Source of the DNA: Rhizobiales bacterium GAS188
Lineage (GTDB): Bacteria; Pseudomonadota; Alphaproteobacteria; Rhizobiales; Beijerinckiaceae
DNA length: 64,000 nucleotides
Direction of reading: 5' to 3'
Assembly: GCA_900104855.1 (NCBI GenBank)
Contig: FNSS01000002.1
Coordinates: 124,001 to 188,000, forward strand
The position numbers and the translations under genes are program-made. Positions 43,628 through 52,844 of this stretch are shown here, piece after piece. Below the pieces are notes generated by a model. The model was given only the letters and a program-made list of their open reading frames with translations, was not told where the DNA came from and ran no database searches. The stretch's first letter is position 1, and every line of letters begins with the position of its first letter.

Positions 43628-44137
43628 CTATTGATATTCGAACGTCCCCTGTCGCGGACCGCGTGATACTGCACGGCCGTTCTGGCTTGCACGCCTGGCC
43701 TCGGGCAGATCGAGATCTACTTCCCGGATCACGTATGGCGCCCCGACGCAGGCTTGCCTGGCCGGCAGTACGCCGTCCCTGATCAGGCGGACCACCGTCA
43801 TTTTGCTGACGCCCAGACGGCTCGCCGTTTCGTGCGAGGTCAGTTCGCCGCGCTCGCCGCGTTCACCGTCCCGATACACCGCGATATTGTGGCCGTTGCG
43901 GAAGACACAAACACGCTGCTGTGTCCAAGTATTACCCTTGGCTGTCCGCATCCCAAGCCGATTGAGAATGGACGCCATGCTCCCATCCGGGAGCAGCCGC
44001 GCGAGATCGCGGATCAGTTGTTCAGTAGCGGCGCTGGTCTTCCAGCGATGCTGCCCAGCGCGATTCTTCAACACTTGGAGCTCAGTGTGGTCGCCGCCCT
44101 TCCAATGCAATTTGAGCCGCAGCAATCCAGGTTCGTC
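43628..44137 (-). pseudogene. large serine recombinase, C-terminal fragment
   Basis: LKLHWKGGDHTELQVLKNR, LLPDGSMASILNRLGM and GNTWTQQRVCVFR are typical of the C-terminal part of recombinase-domain serine recombinases. A MerR/excisionase-like helix (SHETASRLGVSKMTVVRLIRDG) follows. The catalytic resolvase domain is missing. The frame is fused at about 44137 to the end of the DAO pseudogene, so a deletion joined the two. Confidence 0.75.
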
Positions 44138-45325
44138 GGTCACCGGCAGGTCTAGCTCCTTCGTCGATCCGCCGGCGACGCGCTTCGCGAGCATTCGCCC
44201 CATGGCGGTCGCCATTGCCACGCCGCGCCCATTGGAGCCGAGCCCGATGTGAATACCGGGCGCGGGCTCATGCACATGCGGTTAGCGGTCGGCCGTGATC
44301 GCCACCTGGCCGTTCCAGAACCAGCGCCACCGCCGGGAACAGCTTCGTCGAATGGGCGATGATGTGGCCGTATTCTGCGGGGTCCGAGGTGTCGTGCAAA
44401 GCGCCGCGCGCGCCGAGCACGAAGCGGCCGCCACTGTCGATGCGGTAATAGCCGTAGAAACGCGAATTCTCGTAGACGACCGGGCGGCGGGGCAGAATGC
44501 GCTTCGCGATCTCTGGGGGCAGCGGCTCGGTCGCGGCGATGGCGCTGTAGACGGGCACGATCGTTTGCTCGAGCTTGGGCCAGAGCGGCCCCGTATAGCC
44601 GTTCGTGCCGATGACGATCTTCTCGCACCGTATCGCACCCTTGGGCATCGCGAGCTTCCAGCACTGCCTTGTCGCTCGATGCCGAGCGCCGGCGTGGCGG
44701 AGAAGATCTTAGCACCCGCCTTCTGCGCCGCCTCGGCGAGGCCGCGCGCGTAACCTAGCGGATTGAGGCTGCCGCCGCGTTGGTCGAGCAGCGCGCCACA
44801 ATAGCTCTCGGCGCCGGTCGCGGCGGCCACACCGGCGCGGTCCAGCCATTCGACCGGCGCCCCGCGCCTCGACCATTGCTCATAGGCCACCTCGACCTCG
44901 CCCTTGAAGCGTTCCGTGACGACGGCGCGGATGGTGCCGGTATCGGCAGCCTCGCAATCGATGCCGAGCCGCTCGACGAGCCTGAAGACTTCCCTCGGCG
45001 CGCCGCCGCAAAGGGCGACCATGCGGGCGCCGAGATCCGGGCCGAATCCGGCTTCCATCTCGTCGGGCGTGTGCTTGAAGCCGGGATTGACCTGCCCCCC
45101 ATTGCGCCCCGACGCGCCCCATCCCGGTTCGTTGGCGTCGACTACCGCGACATCGATGCCGGCCTCGGAAAGATGCAGCGCGGCCGAGAGCCCTGTGAAG
45201 CCGGCCCCGACGATGGCGACAGAGGCATTGAGATCGCCTGCGAGCGATGGCGTCGCGACGGGCGCGCGCGCTGTTTCGGCATAGAGCGAAGGCGCGAGGG
45301 GCTTGGGGAATAGAGGGCGCATCTT
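44138..45325 (-). pseudogene. FAD-dependent amino-acid oxidoreductase (DAO), degraded
   Basis: Starts near 45325 (MRPLFPKPLAPSLYAET) with FAD motif VAIVGAGFTGLSAALHLSEAG and GASGRNGGQVNPGF, as in PuuB/OrdL-type oxidases. The frame shifts near 44676 and returns near 44330. A TAA at 44282-44284 sits where the family has a normal residue before PHVHEPAPGIHIG, and the 3' end is fused to a recombinase fragment. Three lesions show true decay rather than error. The gamma-glutamylputrescine-oxidase-like type would deaminate a polyamine or N-methyl compound. Confidence 0.85.
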
Positions 45326-45526
45326 CAGCCGCGACCCTGGCCGTGGGGGGCGTTGGGCCATTGCGAAGCGGTTGTCGGCGCCGAGGCGCCTTCGGTCTCT
45401 TGTCACTGGGGGCAGCTCTCCTTAAGGCGACGCCTTGCAGCGACCGCACGGTGGTTGCGGCGAATTTCGCAATGTCGACCATCCAATTTGCGGCTGAGTT
45501 CTACCTATTCGCCCGTCGCAGGGCGC

Positions 45527-46137
45527 TCAGAAAACGCGGAAATGCGCTTCCGTCGGCCGGTTGGCAAGTCCATTGATCGGCACGATATCCTGGGGCATGC
45601 GGAGAATGCGATCACGAGATCGCACTCGGCGCGAAGGGTGACCGCGTCGCCGGGCTTCGAGACCGGCGGCTCGAAGCTGATCTGCCCGCTCGCGGTCCAG
45701 GGAATGTTCATGAACAGATTGAGCGGGCTTGGCGTTTCGGGGGCCTTCAGTCCGAGTTCCATCATCGCCGCGTGCAGATTGTCGGTGCAGTTATCGTGAT
45801 ATTCCGTGCAGCCGAGCCCCTGATATCGCCACACATCGCACGCCGCCATCAGCGTGTCGTGAACGCCGGGCGAGGTGTCCTCGACGATCGTCAGGATGGG
45901 GCGACGATGATTGGTGAACAGCGCGTCGCCCTTCTTCGGAACGAGCTTGCCGAGAGCGGCGCGCGTATGCTCCATCGACATGAACTCCTTGAGATCATCT
46001 GCCACGAACGCCCAGGTATCGACGACCTGTTCGCCATGTGTGTTGATCACGGCGACATGCTGCCCCGTCTTCACGAATGCGGCCTTGCCGCGCCGCGCTG
46101 GAATGGTTGCCGTTCCGGTCCCTTCGATCATCGTCAA
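45527..46137 (-). pseudogene. DUF1989 (urea carboxylase-associated) protein, frameshifted
   Basis: About 200 residues of the DUF1989 family: ATIPARRGKAAFVKTGQ, HTRAALGKLVPKKGDALFTNH, CTEYHDNCTDNLHAAM and LFMNIPWTASGQISFEPP. After IAFSACP a missing base in a C run shifts the frame; the other frame restores the family ending (QDIVPINGLANRPTEAHF, stop at 45527). A single indel makes either a recent pseudogene or an assembly error possible. The start overlaps the Rieske gene stop (ATGA). Confidence 0.8.
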
Positions 46138-47318
46138 TCGCTCCCCGCTGCCAGGCGCGGCGTGCGCGCCGAGGACGTCGCCGGAGCAAGCCGGCGCGCC
46201 AGATAGCCCATGAAATCATGGATCTCACGCTCCATCCAGGAGAGACGCCCAGGCTTGGAGAGTGGTGCCTTGGCGCCCTGGTAGATGCCCTCGACGACGC
46301 TCTTGTCCTCGGCATTCACCTTGTCGAAGAAGGCGACCGTGTCGCGCACGAAGCCATCGCGATCGGCGAGCTGGGCGATGACCTCGGGTGCGAGCGCCAC
46401 GCCGAAGCGGACATCGACTTGGCTGAGGCCTCTCGGCTGCAGCGACAGATACCAGAGATGGTCCGGCGCCAGCACGTACATATGCGAGGGATAAACCGTC
46501 GGCATCACCGAAGTGTAACGCCAGCGCCCATCGAGGGTCGTGTTGTCCTTGTGGGCGCGCCCGTAGGTCGCGTCTTCGTTCTTGGTGAAGGTCTGGTAGG
46601 TGAAGCTCTCGAACACCTTCTCGTCGAAGCCATTGTCGTCGACCGGGAACCAAGCGCCGACCGTCGCGCGGTGGGCGACAGGCAGATGGTAGCTCTCCAT
46701 GAAGTTCTCGGTGAGCAGCTTCCAGTTAGTGTTCCAGACATAGTCCTCGGTCGCAACCGGCACGTAGTGCTCCATGCGGTAGCGCGACACGATGCCGTCG
46801 AGCACGGCAAGCCGCTCCGCGACCGGCGCCGCCTGCGGATTCAAGGTCACATAGATCCAGCCATGCCAGATTTCGGTGCGAATTTCGGGAAGCTTGTGGT
46901 CGCGCGGCTTGAAGCCCGCCGACTTGTCCATATAGGGGGCGCCGATGACGCGCCCGTCGATGTCATAGGTCCAGGCGTGGTAGGGGCAGACGATGCGTCG
47001 GCAATTGCCTGAGCCCGTCAGCAACTGCATCATGCGGTGAAGGCAGATATTGGCGAAGCTGCGGACGACTCCGTCCTTGCCGCGAATGGTGACCACGGGC
47101 TGGTCGCCGATGCGGAAGGTGACGTAGTCGCCGGGCGTTTTGATATCGGCAGCGCGGCCAACGCAGAGCCATTCGCGGTTGAAGATCAGCTCGTGCTCGA
47201 GCCCCAGTATTTCCTCCGAGCGGTAAAGGCCCGGCTCCATGGCGGTCGCCTCGGAGAGAGGCCGGTTGGCACTGTCAACCAGGCTCCGCAAGAGATCATC
47301 CGTCGTCGGCCGGCCCAT
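46134..47318 (-). CDS. Rieske non-haem iron oxygenase, alpha subunit
   Basis: A 394-residue ring-hydroxylating/demethylating oxygenase subunit. The Rieske cluster ligands are in ANICLHRMMQ and RRIVCPYHAWTYD. The mononuclear iron region is NWKLLTENFMESYHLPVAH. Length is usual. Members of this branch demethylate quaternary amines (glycine betaine, stachydrine, carnitine) or hydroxylate aromatics; next to DAO and DUF1989 genes, a methylated amine is a fair guess but not shown. No reductase gene is nearby. The ATG at 47318 was chosen (MGRPTTDD). Confidence 0.9.
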   Translation of the reverse strand: MGRPTTDDLLRSLVDSANRPLSEATAMEPGLYRSEEILGLEHELIFNREWLCVGRAADIKTPGDYVTFRIGDQPVVTIRGKDGVVRSFANICLHRMMQLLTGSGNCRRIVCPYHAWTYDIDGRVIGAPYMDKSAGFKPRDHKLPEIRTEIWHGWIYVTLNPQAAPVAERLAVLDGIVSRYRMEHYVPVATEDYVWNTNWKLLTENFMESYHLPVAHRATVGAWFPVDDNGFDEKVFESFTYQTFTKNEDATYGRAHKDNTTLDGRWRYTSVMPTVYPSHMYVLAPDHLWYLSLQPRGLSQVDVRFGVALAPEVIAQLADRDGFVRDTVAFFDKVNAEDKSVVEGIYQGAKAPLSKPGRLSWMEREIHDFMGYLARRLAPATSSARTPRLAAGSD

Positions 47319-47474
47319 GGTGATGCTCCGATTGCAGGCGTAGATCGACATTCTCGGCAACGTCACATCGCTGCACATTCCATGCCCGACGAGGCGGGGG
47401 CTCCGTCACGTCATTGCGTGAGACTAAGCAACCACGAGCGGATAGCAATGCCGCTCCACGACACCACCACGTGT

Positions 47475-48041
47475 TCATGCAGCCGAGGTAGGTGGCGAGC
47501 CGATTTCCTTGCGTTGCGAAAACCTCTCCAGCTCCGCGCGGAATTCGTCGACGAACTCCTGCGCCAAGGGCGAGAGAGCGCGGTGCGCCGAGCGCAAGAG
47601 CACGATGTCGAACAGGATGCGCGGCACGAAGGGCCGCATCACGATTCCGCGCCCAACATATTCGACGGCCGACAATGGGTCGATGATCGACACCCCTGTG
47701 CCCGAGGCGACGAGACCGCAGGCGATCATTGACAACGGGGTCTCGGCCCGCGTCTCGCAGATGGCGCCGGCGTCTGTGAAGACAAGGTCAATGCGGTGAC
47801 GCAACGGCGTCGTCAATTCCATGGCGATGAAGGGCTCACCTGCGAAATCTCTCGGCCTGATCACGCGCTTTCGCGCCAATGGATGTCCTTCGGGAAGGAT
47901 GGCCACGGCGGGCACCGGTGTAAACTTCTCCGCGACGACGGAAGCGCTCTCCATCGGCATTTGAGCAAAGCCGAGTTCGTAATGCCCCGTCGCAATCCAG
48001 TCGAGCACCCCCGATGACAGGCCTCCAAAGGGGCATGTCAC
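47475..48041 (-). pseudogene. LysR-family regulator, 5'-truncated
   Basis: Only the ligand-binding half remains: GVLDWIATGHYELGFAQMP, AILPEGHPLARKRVI, ICETRAETPLSMIACG and GTGVSIIDPLSAVEYVGRG. The N-terminal ~110 residues with the helix-turn-helix are missing; homology stops at about 48033, beyond which the sequence is unrelated. It formerly controlled the downstream Rieske/DUF1989/DAO genes, now decayed. Confidence 0.82.
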
Positions 48042-48060
48042 GGGAACCCGTTTTTACTTG

Positions 48061-48276
48061 TTATTGCTCGCCCACCCACGGAAGCCGAGACCAGTGATTC
48101 CAATAACTTAGCCCTTCGCGTTGTGCGGCTGGAGCGGCCTCTACTTGCTTGATGTGACAATGCCCTGAAGCGGGGACCAGGTCGACGCCGTACGTCGTCT
48201 GCCCGATCTCGTTGGTTGCCCTTGATTCTCCCAGCGCCTTCAATGAACCAAAACAATGAGCCGGGATATCACCCAA
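48061..48276 (-). CDS. possible small soluble protein
   Basis: A 71-residue frame with a TTG start inside the end of the preceding gene. Its text (GSLKALGESRATNEIGQTTYG, PASGHCHIKQVEAAPAAQ) looks more protein-like than the overlapping frame. It could be a real small protein or the displaced end of the membrane protein 48240-48515. No family recognised. Confidence 0.3.
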   Translation of the reverse strand: MGDIPAHCFGSLKALGESRATNEIGQTTYGVDLVPASGHCHIKQVEAAPAAQREGLSYWNHWSRLPWVGEQ

Positions 48277-48515
48277 ACCGCTCCAATCGCCGCACTGCCT
48301 ATGAGGGTCGCGATGAACATCTTGAGACCGACGGTAGCAAAGCCGAGCACTCCATCAGCGAAGCTCGTCATCCGCGAAGATGTTTTCGGCTCGGCCGATG
48401 CCGCCATTGGATTTGATTGGAGGAGTGTGATGAACCGCACTCTGCCGTACTGCGCGTCGATTACCGGACGCAAACTTCGAGAGGGCGGAACGCCCCTCTT
48501 TTCAACTTGCGACAT
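48240..48515 (-). CDS. small membrane protein, unknown
   Basis: A 91-residue protein preceded by GGGGAGG. The N-terminal half is basic and soluble (MSQVEKRGVPPSRSLRPVID). A C-terminal helix (FADGVLGFATVGLKMFIATLIG, then SAAIGAVWVISRLIVLV) gives one or two membrane passes. No family recognised. It lies just beyond the break point of the truncated LysR gene. Confidence 0.55.
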   Translation of the reverse strand: MSQVEKRGVPPSRSLRPVIDAQYGRVRFITLLQSNPMAASAEPKTSSRMTSFADGVLGFATVGLKMFIATLIGSAAIGAVWVISRLIVLVH

Positions 48516-49074
48516 TTCAGCCTCCCCAGCCGCAGGGCCTAGCTAAACGCAAGCTCACTCAAGTGATTCGCACGCTAATACACCACTAAGCTCCGCATCT
48601 GGCAACGAAGAACTATTCGGCCGAACGAGAGAAACTCGTGTTCGACCGCTTATCTTTGGCGAACTGGCGATATTCCTCGGGGCTGAAACTGAGCACAGCG
48701 GGTCCCAACGCGACGGCCTCTCTTCCCGGATCGCCAGGATCGATAGCTTGTTCTTACCTCTGGGCCATCTCGTGGGGCTGAAAGAATATGACCGTCGGCC
48801 CCAGAAAGTTGACGGCATCCGAAGCAGCCGCTGGCACGTTCCACACTCGCGAAATTTCGCTGTTCTGGTCTGGTCCGCCCTTCGCGAAGGCCGGTGCCCG
48901 CCACGTGGGTTACTATCTCAAAGACCTCGGCGCCTGGCTCGCAAACCGTCTTTACCACCGGACCTCCGACTATCGATCGTGAAGTTAGCTGGGTCTGCCT
49001 CACTTTGCCCGCTGTTGGTTTGATGAGGTGCGTGGCTGTCAATACGTTCGAGAATGCAATCGAAATCGGATTGG
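48516..49074. other. gap without a recognisable gene
   Basis: About 560 bp with only overlapping short frames. Nothing matched a family I know. The right end enters the ISL3 transposase fragment. Confidence 0.4.
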
Positions 49075-49330
49075 GCTCCAGGGCCGGACGTGCGGGTTCT
49101 GGGCGCCGACGTGACGGAGATCGCTGGGTGATCTCGGCGGTTGGGCCGGCGATAGGCTCGTGCCCCGGATGCCGAGAGCCATCGACACGTCTGCACAGCC
49201 GGTATTTCCGACGTCTTCAAGACCTGCCCGTGCAAGGCGCCGTCGTGACCGTGAAGATGTGGGTGAGCCGTTGGCGATGTCTGAACGGAGATTGTGAGCG
49301 CCGGACATTTGCGGATCAACCGCAGAAGGC
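49075..49330 (+). pseudogene. ISL3-family transposase, N-terminal fragment
   Basis: VRVLGADVTEIA in one frame continues, after an indel, as WVISAVGPAIGSCPGC, HSRYFRRLQDLPVQG and SRWRCLNGDCERRTFADQ in another. This is the zinc-ribbon start of an ISL3 transposase different from the one at 36457. The rest of the element is missing or unrecognisable to 49527. Confidence 0.75.
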
Positions 49331-49586
49331 AATTAGCTGTCGCCCCTACCGAGTCCCTGGCATCCTCGCTACGCAGCATCGAGGGCATCTGCGCCGAGAC
49401 CCTGAAGGGCATCCAGACGCTAAAGCAATGGTCGGATAGCCTCAAATCCGCGGGCAATGCGCGATCCCTCTTGAATTTCAAACTTGCACGGCTAGGACGA
49501 CCTGCCAACCTGGCAAGCACAAGCTGACTCAGGGCCCCGTCCTGCTTCGAGGCTTATGGACAATCCCCGCCAGCTTTGTTATATAC

Positions 49587-49604
49587 ACTATATAGTTGTG
49601 ATAA
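49587..49604 (+). promoter_or_regulatory. AT-rich palindrome and TTGTGATAA box upstream of LON-domain gene
   Basis: The 10-bp palindrome ACTATATAGT (49587-49596) adjoins TTGTGATAA (49596-49604), about 45 bp upstream of the start codon, in a stretch far more AT-rich than the window. CTATATAGTTG recurs with one change upstream of the gene at 50917 (minus strand, CTATGTAGTTG), in the same orientation to the gene. Confidence 0.4.
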
Positions 49605-49645
49605 ACGGACTGACTTGTCAAAAGAGTGAAGGGAGTCGCTGAGCG

Positions 49646-50536
49646 ATGCGGAGCCGTGGAGTGCCTGAAATGGATGGGGATGCGCGTACGCTGATAGAGT
49701 CATTCAAGGGCGTTGAGCCGACGTCGCAGGAAGGCCTCGATGCTCAGCTCTCGACGCAAAATAGAAGGCGCAGTCGAACTGATAAGGAGCCCCTTCGGCG
49801 CGTAGCGGACGGTCCAGAGAAACTCGCAAGCGTGACACATCGCTATTCGAGTCCGGCCGATCTGCCGACGATCTTGCCCCTGTTAACTCACTGCGGAGGC
49901 TTGCTTCTCCCGCGAGGAGAGATAGAGGTGCGGATCAACGATGGCGGTGATCGCGCCTTGATCAGGAAGGCGCTCGGAATGAACAGCCTGGTTGGGGTGC
50001 TGCTGCGGCGAAATGAAGACGGCGGTACCCGAGGGCGACAGTTCCGCGTGGGGTGTGCCGCGTGGATTGCGGAATTCAAGGACAGGAACCAAGGGTTCTA
50101 TGATGTTAGCTTAGTTGGCATCGCGCGGTTTTCGGTCGTGCGCGAAGTCATGACAGAGCATACCATTCGCCGATGCGAGGTTGATTTTGGAAAATATGCT
50201 GGCGATTTGACGCCACGGCTGGGAGAGGTTGAGGTTGATCGGACAAGCCTTGTGGAGGCGGTTCGTGATTTGGTGTCGAGCCAGCTGTCCCGCCGGGTAG
50301 ATTGGGAGACGGTTCATGCAGCGCCGGTCGAGGCGCTGGTCAACGGTTTGGCGATGCAGAGTCCGTTCCAGCTCGCCAAGAAGCAGAAATTGCTTGAAGC
50401 ACCTGATCTTAGGACGCGAGCTGTGCTGCTGGCGCGCTTCTGTGAATCGTGGGGGACCCGAACCGGGGAGGGCGCTGGCGGACCGCACGAAGGTCCAGCC
50501 AGCGAAGACAGGTCCAACATCGGGTCTATTGCGTGA
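49646..50536 (+). CDS. LON N-terminal (substrate-binding) domain protein
   Basis: A 296-residue protein. Residues ~1-65 are a polar, basic extension. Residues ~70-265 match the LON N-terminal domain, including LLPRGEIEVRINDGGDRALI, VGCAAWIAEFKDRNQGFYDV, SLVGIARFSV, VEALVNGLAMQSPFQL and KQKLLEAPDLRTRAVLL. There is no ATPase or protease part. Stand-alone LON-domain proteins of about 220 residues are common in alphaproteobacteria; this one has extra N- and C-terminal tails. Lower GC than its neighbours suggests acquisition with the adjacent genes. Confidence 0.8.
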   Translation: MRSRGVPEMDGDARTLIESFKGVEPTSQEGLDAQLSTQNRRRSRTDKEPLRRVADGPEKLASVTHRYSSPADLPTILPLLTHCGGLLLPRGEIEVRINDGGDRALIRKALGMNSLVGVLLRRNEDGGTRGRQFRVGCAAWIAEFKDRNQGFYDVSLVGIARFSVVREVMTEHTIRRCEVDFGKYAGDLTPRLGEVEVDRTSLVEAVRDLVSSQLSRRVDWETVHAAPVEALVNGLAMQSPFQLAKKQKLLEAPDLRTRAVLLARFCESWGTRTGEGAGGPHEGPASEDRSNIGSIA

Positions 50537-50548
50537 ACTTCTATCACG

Positions 50549-50917
50549 CTAACGGTCGGCTTGGGAGAGCCGGTTCCAAATCATCTTGACGGCGCGCGAC
50601 CGATCCAAGCGACTTTGCAGGCGCACGCGGTGTGTTGGGACCTTTTTCAGGGCTTTCGGAGGCACCGCGTCAGCGCGCGCATGCGTGCGAGTGGGATAAA
50701 AATCCCCGTCCGCGATATATCCATCTGTAATGGGATCGATCGTCGCGAATAGCCATTCGCCGCGCCGAAAGCACTTTGCCGCGAACTCCGCGAAGGATCC
50801 ATATCCCTTGAACTTTGCGTATAGATCGAGCTGGCGGCCGTCGTACACTGCGTCTGGCGCATCTTGGTCGTCCTCAAAAACGTACTCTTGGTCGCTCTGT
50901 TGGTTATCTGGAATCAC
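50549..50917 (-). CDS. hypothetical protein (122 aa)
   Basis: A soluble, acidic-then-basic protein with a GTG start (preceded by TAGGAGTG) beginning VIPDNQQSDQEYVFEDD. The central segment YAKFKGYGSFAEFAAKCFRRGEWLFATID suggests a compact alpha/beta fold (given in parts YGSFAEFAAKCFRRGEW). The last 30 residues are basic. No family recognised. It is convergent with the LON-domain gene, 12 bp apart, and shares an upstream box with it. Confidence 0.6.
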   Translation of the reverse strand: MIPDNQQSDQEYVFEDDQDAPDAVYDGRQLDLYAKFKGYGSFAEFAAKCFRRGEWLFATIDPITDGYIADGDFYPTRTHARADAVPPKALKKVPTHRVRLQSRLDRSRAVKMIWNRLSQADR

Positions 50918-50944
50918 CGGTCACTCCTAGGCTCAATAAAATGC

Positions 50945-50966
50945 CAACTACATAGCGTTATCACAC
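50945..50966 (-). promoter_or_regulatory. upstream box shared with the LON-domain gene
   Basis: On the minus strand the order is GTGTGATAA, then CTATGTAGTTG, 28 bp upstream of the GTG start. The same two elements occur near 49588-49604. It is a candidate binding site of a common regulator, perhaps the adjacent winged-helix protein. Confidence 0.35.
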
Positions 50967-51216
50967 CTGTCAATGATAATTTAGCCGGTTACGTGGATTA
51001 GAATGTTGTTATAATAGAACGTCCTTGGTCGTGTTACTTGGCAAATACGCAGATTGGTCAGAGACTATGGCACCACTGTAGATGCGTCGGCCTATCTCGC
51101 GAAGCGTGTTCCGGGCCTAAGGAGCCACAGATCCCGATTGGGCGACTCTCACATGAACTACGCCAGATTTTGGAGATGTTGTGCGCCTCCGCGAGCATTC
51201 GGGAGTACGGCAATCT

Positions 51217-51558
51217 TTAAAATGGGGATGGCACGGAGAACTGGCGCAGATCTACTTCCGGCGTATATAGATTTTGGTGCCCTCTTCCGTGCGTAGCATG
51301 CGCTTTAGTTCTCTGCACGACGCCGAGTTTTACAAGGTTATTGGCAATTTTGGCGACGTGAGTGGTCGCCATACCGGTGTACGTGGATATGGCGGTTGTG
51401 GTTGCTTCGTGGTTCAATTCATTGAGCACTAAAATAGCCACATAAATACCCAGATGCTGTGTCTTCATGTTTCCGGTCATGTAGGTCGGGAGGCCATGGA
51501 TGATCCGGTTGGCGATGGCGGCAAATCGTGTGTCGTTGATCGTGATGGGCTGTTGCAT
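51217..51558 (-). CDS. winged-helix (MarR/ROK-like HTH) DNA-binding protein
   Basis: A 113-residue protein from MQQPITINDTRFAAI, with a helical N-terminus (GIYVAILVLNELN) and a winged helix (TTAISTYTGMATTHVAKIA, NNLVKLGVVQRTKA, GRGHQNLYTP). The frame is open to 51819 and longer starts (51690, 51819) are possible; the chosen ATG has GGAAGG upstream. It resembles small MarR-type regulators. AT-rich and codon-atypical like its neighbours. It may regulate the T4SS-side genes. Confidence 0.6.
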   Translation of the reverse strand: MQQPITINDTRFAAIANRIIHGLPTYMTGNMKTQHLGIYVAILVLNELNHEATTTAISTYTGMATTHVAKIANNLVKLGVVQRTKAHATHGRGHQNLYTPEVDLRQFSVPSPF

Positions 51559-51829
51559 GGGGTGGAAGTCGCCTTCCAAGATTGTGGTAAAATGGCCCTT
51601 GCCTCGTAGCGGCGACCGAGCCGTGCTCGAATCGAGGGGCCATTGGACTGACGTGACTAAGTAGCCTCTTTCGTGAAAGACGGCGAGCATGATCTTCGGT
51701 AGACGTGGTCCGATGATGTGTATGGCGTATGGCTGGCTTGATGCGATCTGATTCGCCGGTCGATGGTGCTTTCGTTCCAGGCTTTGGCCTGTCGCGCCGT
51801 TGAAGAACGAAGCTGACAACCGTTATCCT

Positions 51830-52393
51830 CTACGGCTTAATGGCGTGCATGAGCATCTGTGTGGGATGCGCAAAGCCCTCGGTGGCCCATAAGCCGCTGC
51901 GCGCCTTCTTGGCGATGAGCTCGGCCACGAGATAGGCCATATAAACGGGCTTATGGTCCGCCGCGAACGCGGCGAAGGCGTATCCCTGGGCGATCATGAT
52001 CGTTCCCAGATCGAGCGTCGATCCGGCGAGCTCGGCCGAACAAACGACGATGATTTCCGGTGGGTCAGCTGTCTGGGTGATCGGGGCGCAACGCGGCTTA
52101 AGATCGCGGATTAGGGCCGCGAGATAGACCAGGGAAGCTTCGCCGCAATCGCCCCTGACGCCGGCGGGGTTCACATAGGTGGTGCCGCGAAGGCACGCCT
52201 GAACGCCAAAGAGTCGTATGCGTTGGTTGCCCTGCACCCAGCTGTCGCCGGTCTCAAAAGAAATACCGGTTTGGGGAACGGCGAAAGCGGCAGGCTGTTG
52301 GGCGGTGGCTGGCGCGGCCCCAAGTCCGACGAGAATTATCGCTGAAAGGGGCGACCAGGGAAGGTTCGCGGCCAAGCTGCTTGCAAAATTCAT
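51830..52393 (-). CDS. secreted thermonuclease-like protein
   Basis: A 187-residue protein with signal peptide LAANLPWSPLSAIILVGLG then APATAQQ. The mature part follows the staphylococcal-nuclease pattern (DSWVQGNQRIRLFGVQA, CGEASLVYLAALIRDLKP, YAFAAFAADHKPVYMAYLVA in part, ARSGLWATEG). The usual DAPE metal/catalytic motif after RLxG is replaced by VQACLRG, so nuclease activity is doubtful. Alternative starts further upstream (52537 or 52828) would add a membrane segment. Such proteins are common beside conjugation genes. Confidence 0.65.
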   Translation of the reverse strand: MNFASSLAANLPWSPLSAIILVGLGAAPATAQQPAAFAVPQTGISFETGDSWVQGNQRIRLFGVQACLRGTTYVNPAGVRGDCGEASLVYLAALIRDLKPRCAPITQTADPPEIIVVCSAELAGSTLDLGTIMIAQGYAFAAFAADHKPVYMAYLVAELIAKKARSGLWATEGFAHPTQMLMHAIKP

Positions 52394-52844
52394 TGACGCG
52401 GCGAGTGGAATCGCCGCCAGGATTGGCCGCGCAACCTGTCGCCAAAGCCTGCAAATCGACGAGCGCGTGATTCGCCAGAATATTTGAATGAGATGGATCG
52501 TGAGGCCCGAACCGACGAACAAAGCAATCGGATACATCGTGGTCAAACTAAGGACCGGCGCGGCCAGCGGCAGAGCAGCGTCGAGAGTTCCGTAGACCCC
52601 TTCGACAAACTCCGGGATCCAAATCAGGCGGAACGGGGAAGGCAAAAGCGAAGGACTCCAGATGAGCGCCGACGGCCGCGACAAGGTCAGTTTTGTCCAT
52701 GACACGAAACTGGACCAGGTTACGCGACCGAGATCGCGCACGCGCGATAGCCTCGAGCTGATGGGATTCAGCGCCCTTGAAGGGTACATGATGTGAATGT
52801 CGGCGCATCCTCGCAGCTCCATCGACAACAGGTTACTGACAACG
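52394..52844. other. gap with possible N-terminal extension
   Basis: The nuclease-like reading frame remains open through this 450-bp stretch and includes a hydrophobic run (MYPIALFVGSGLTIHLI). Otherwise no gene is seen. It may hold the promoter of the nuclease-like gene or code for a longer membrane-anchored form. Confidence 0.4.
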
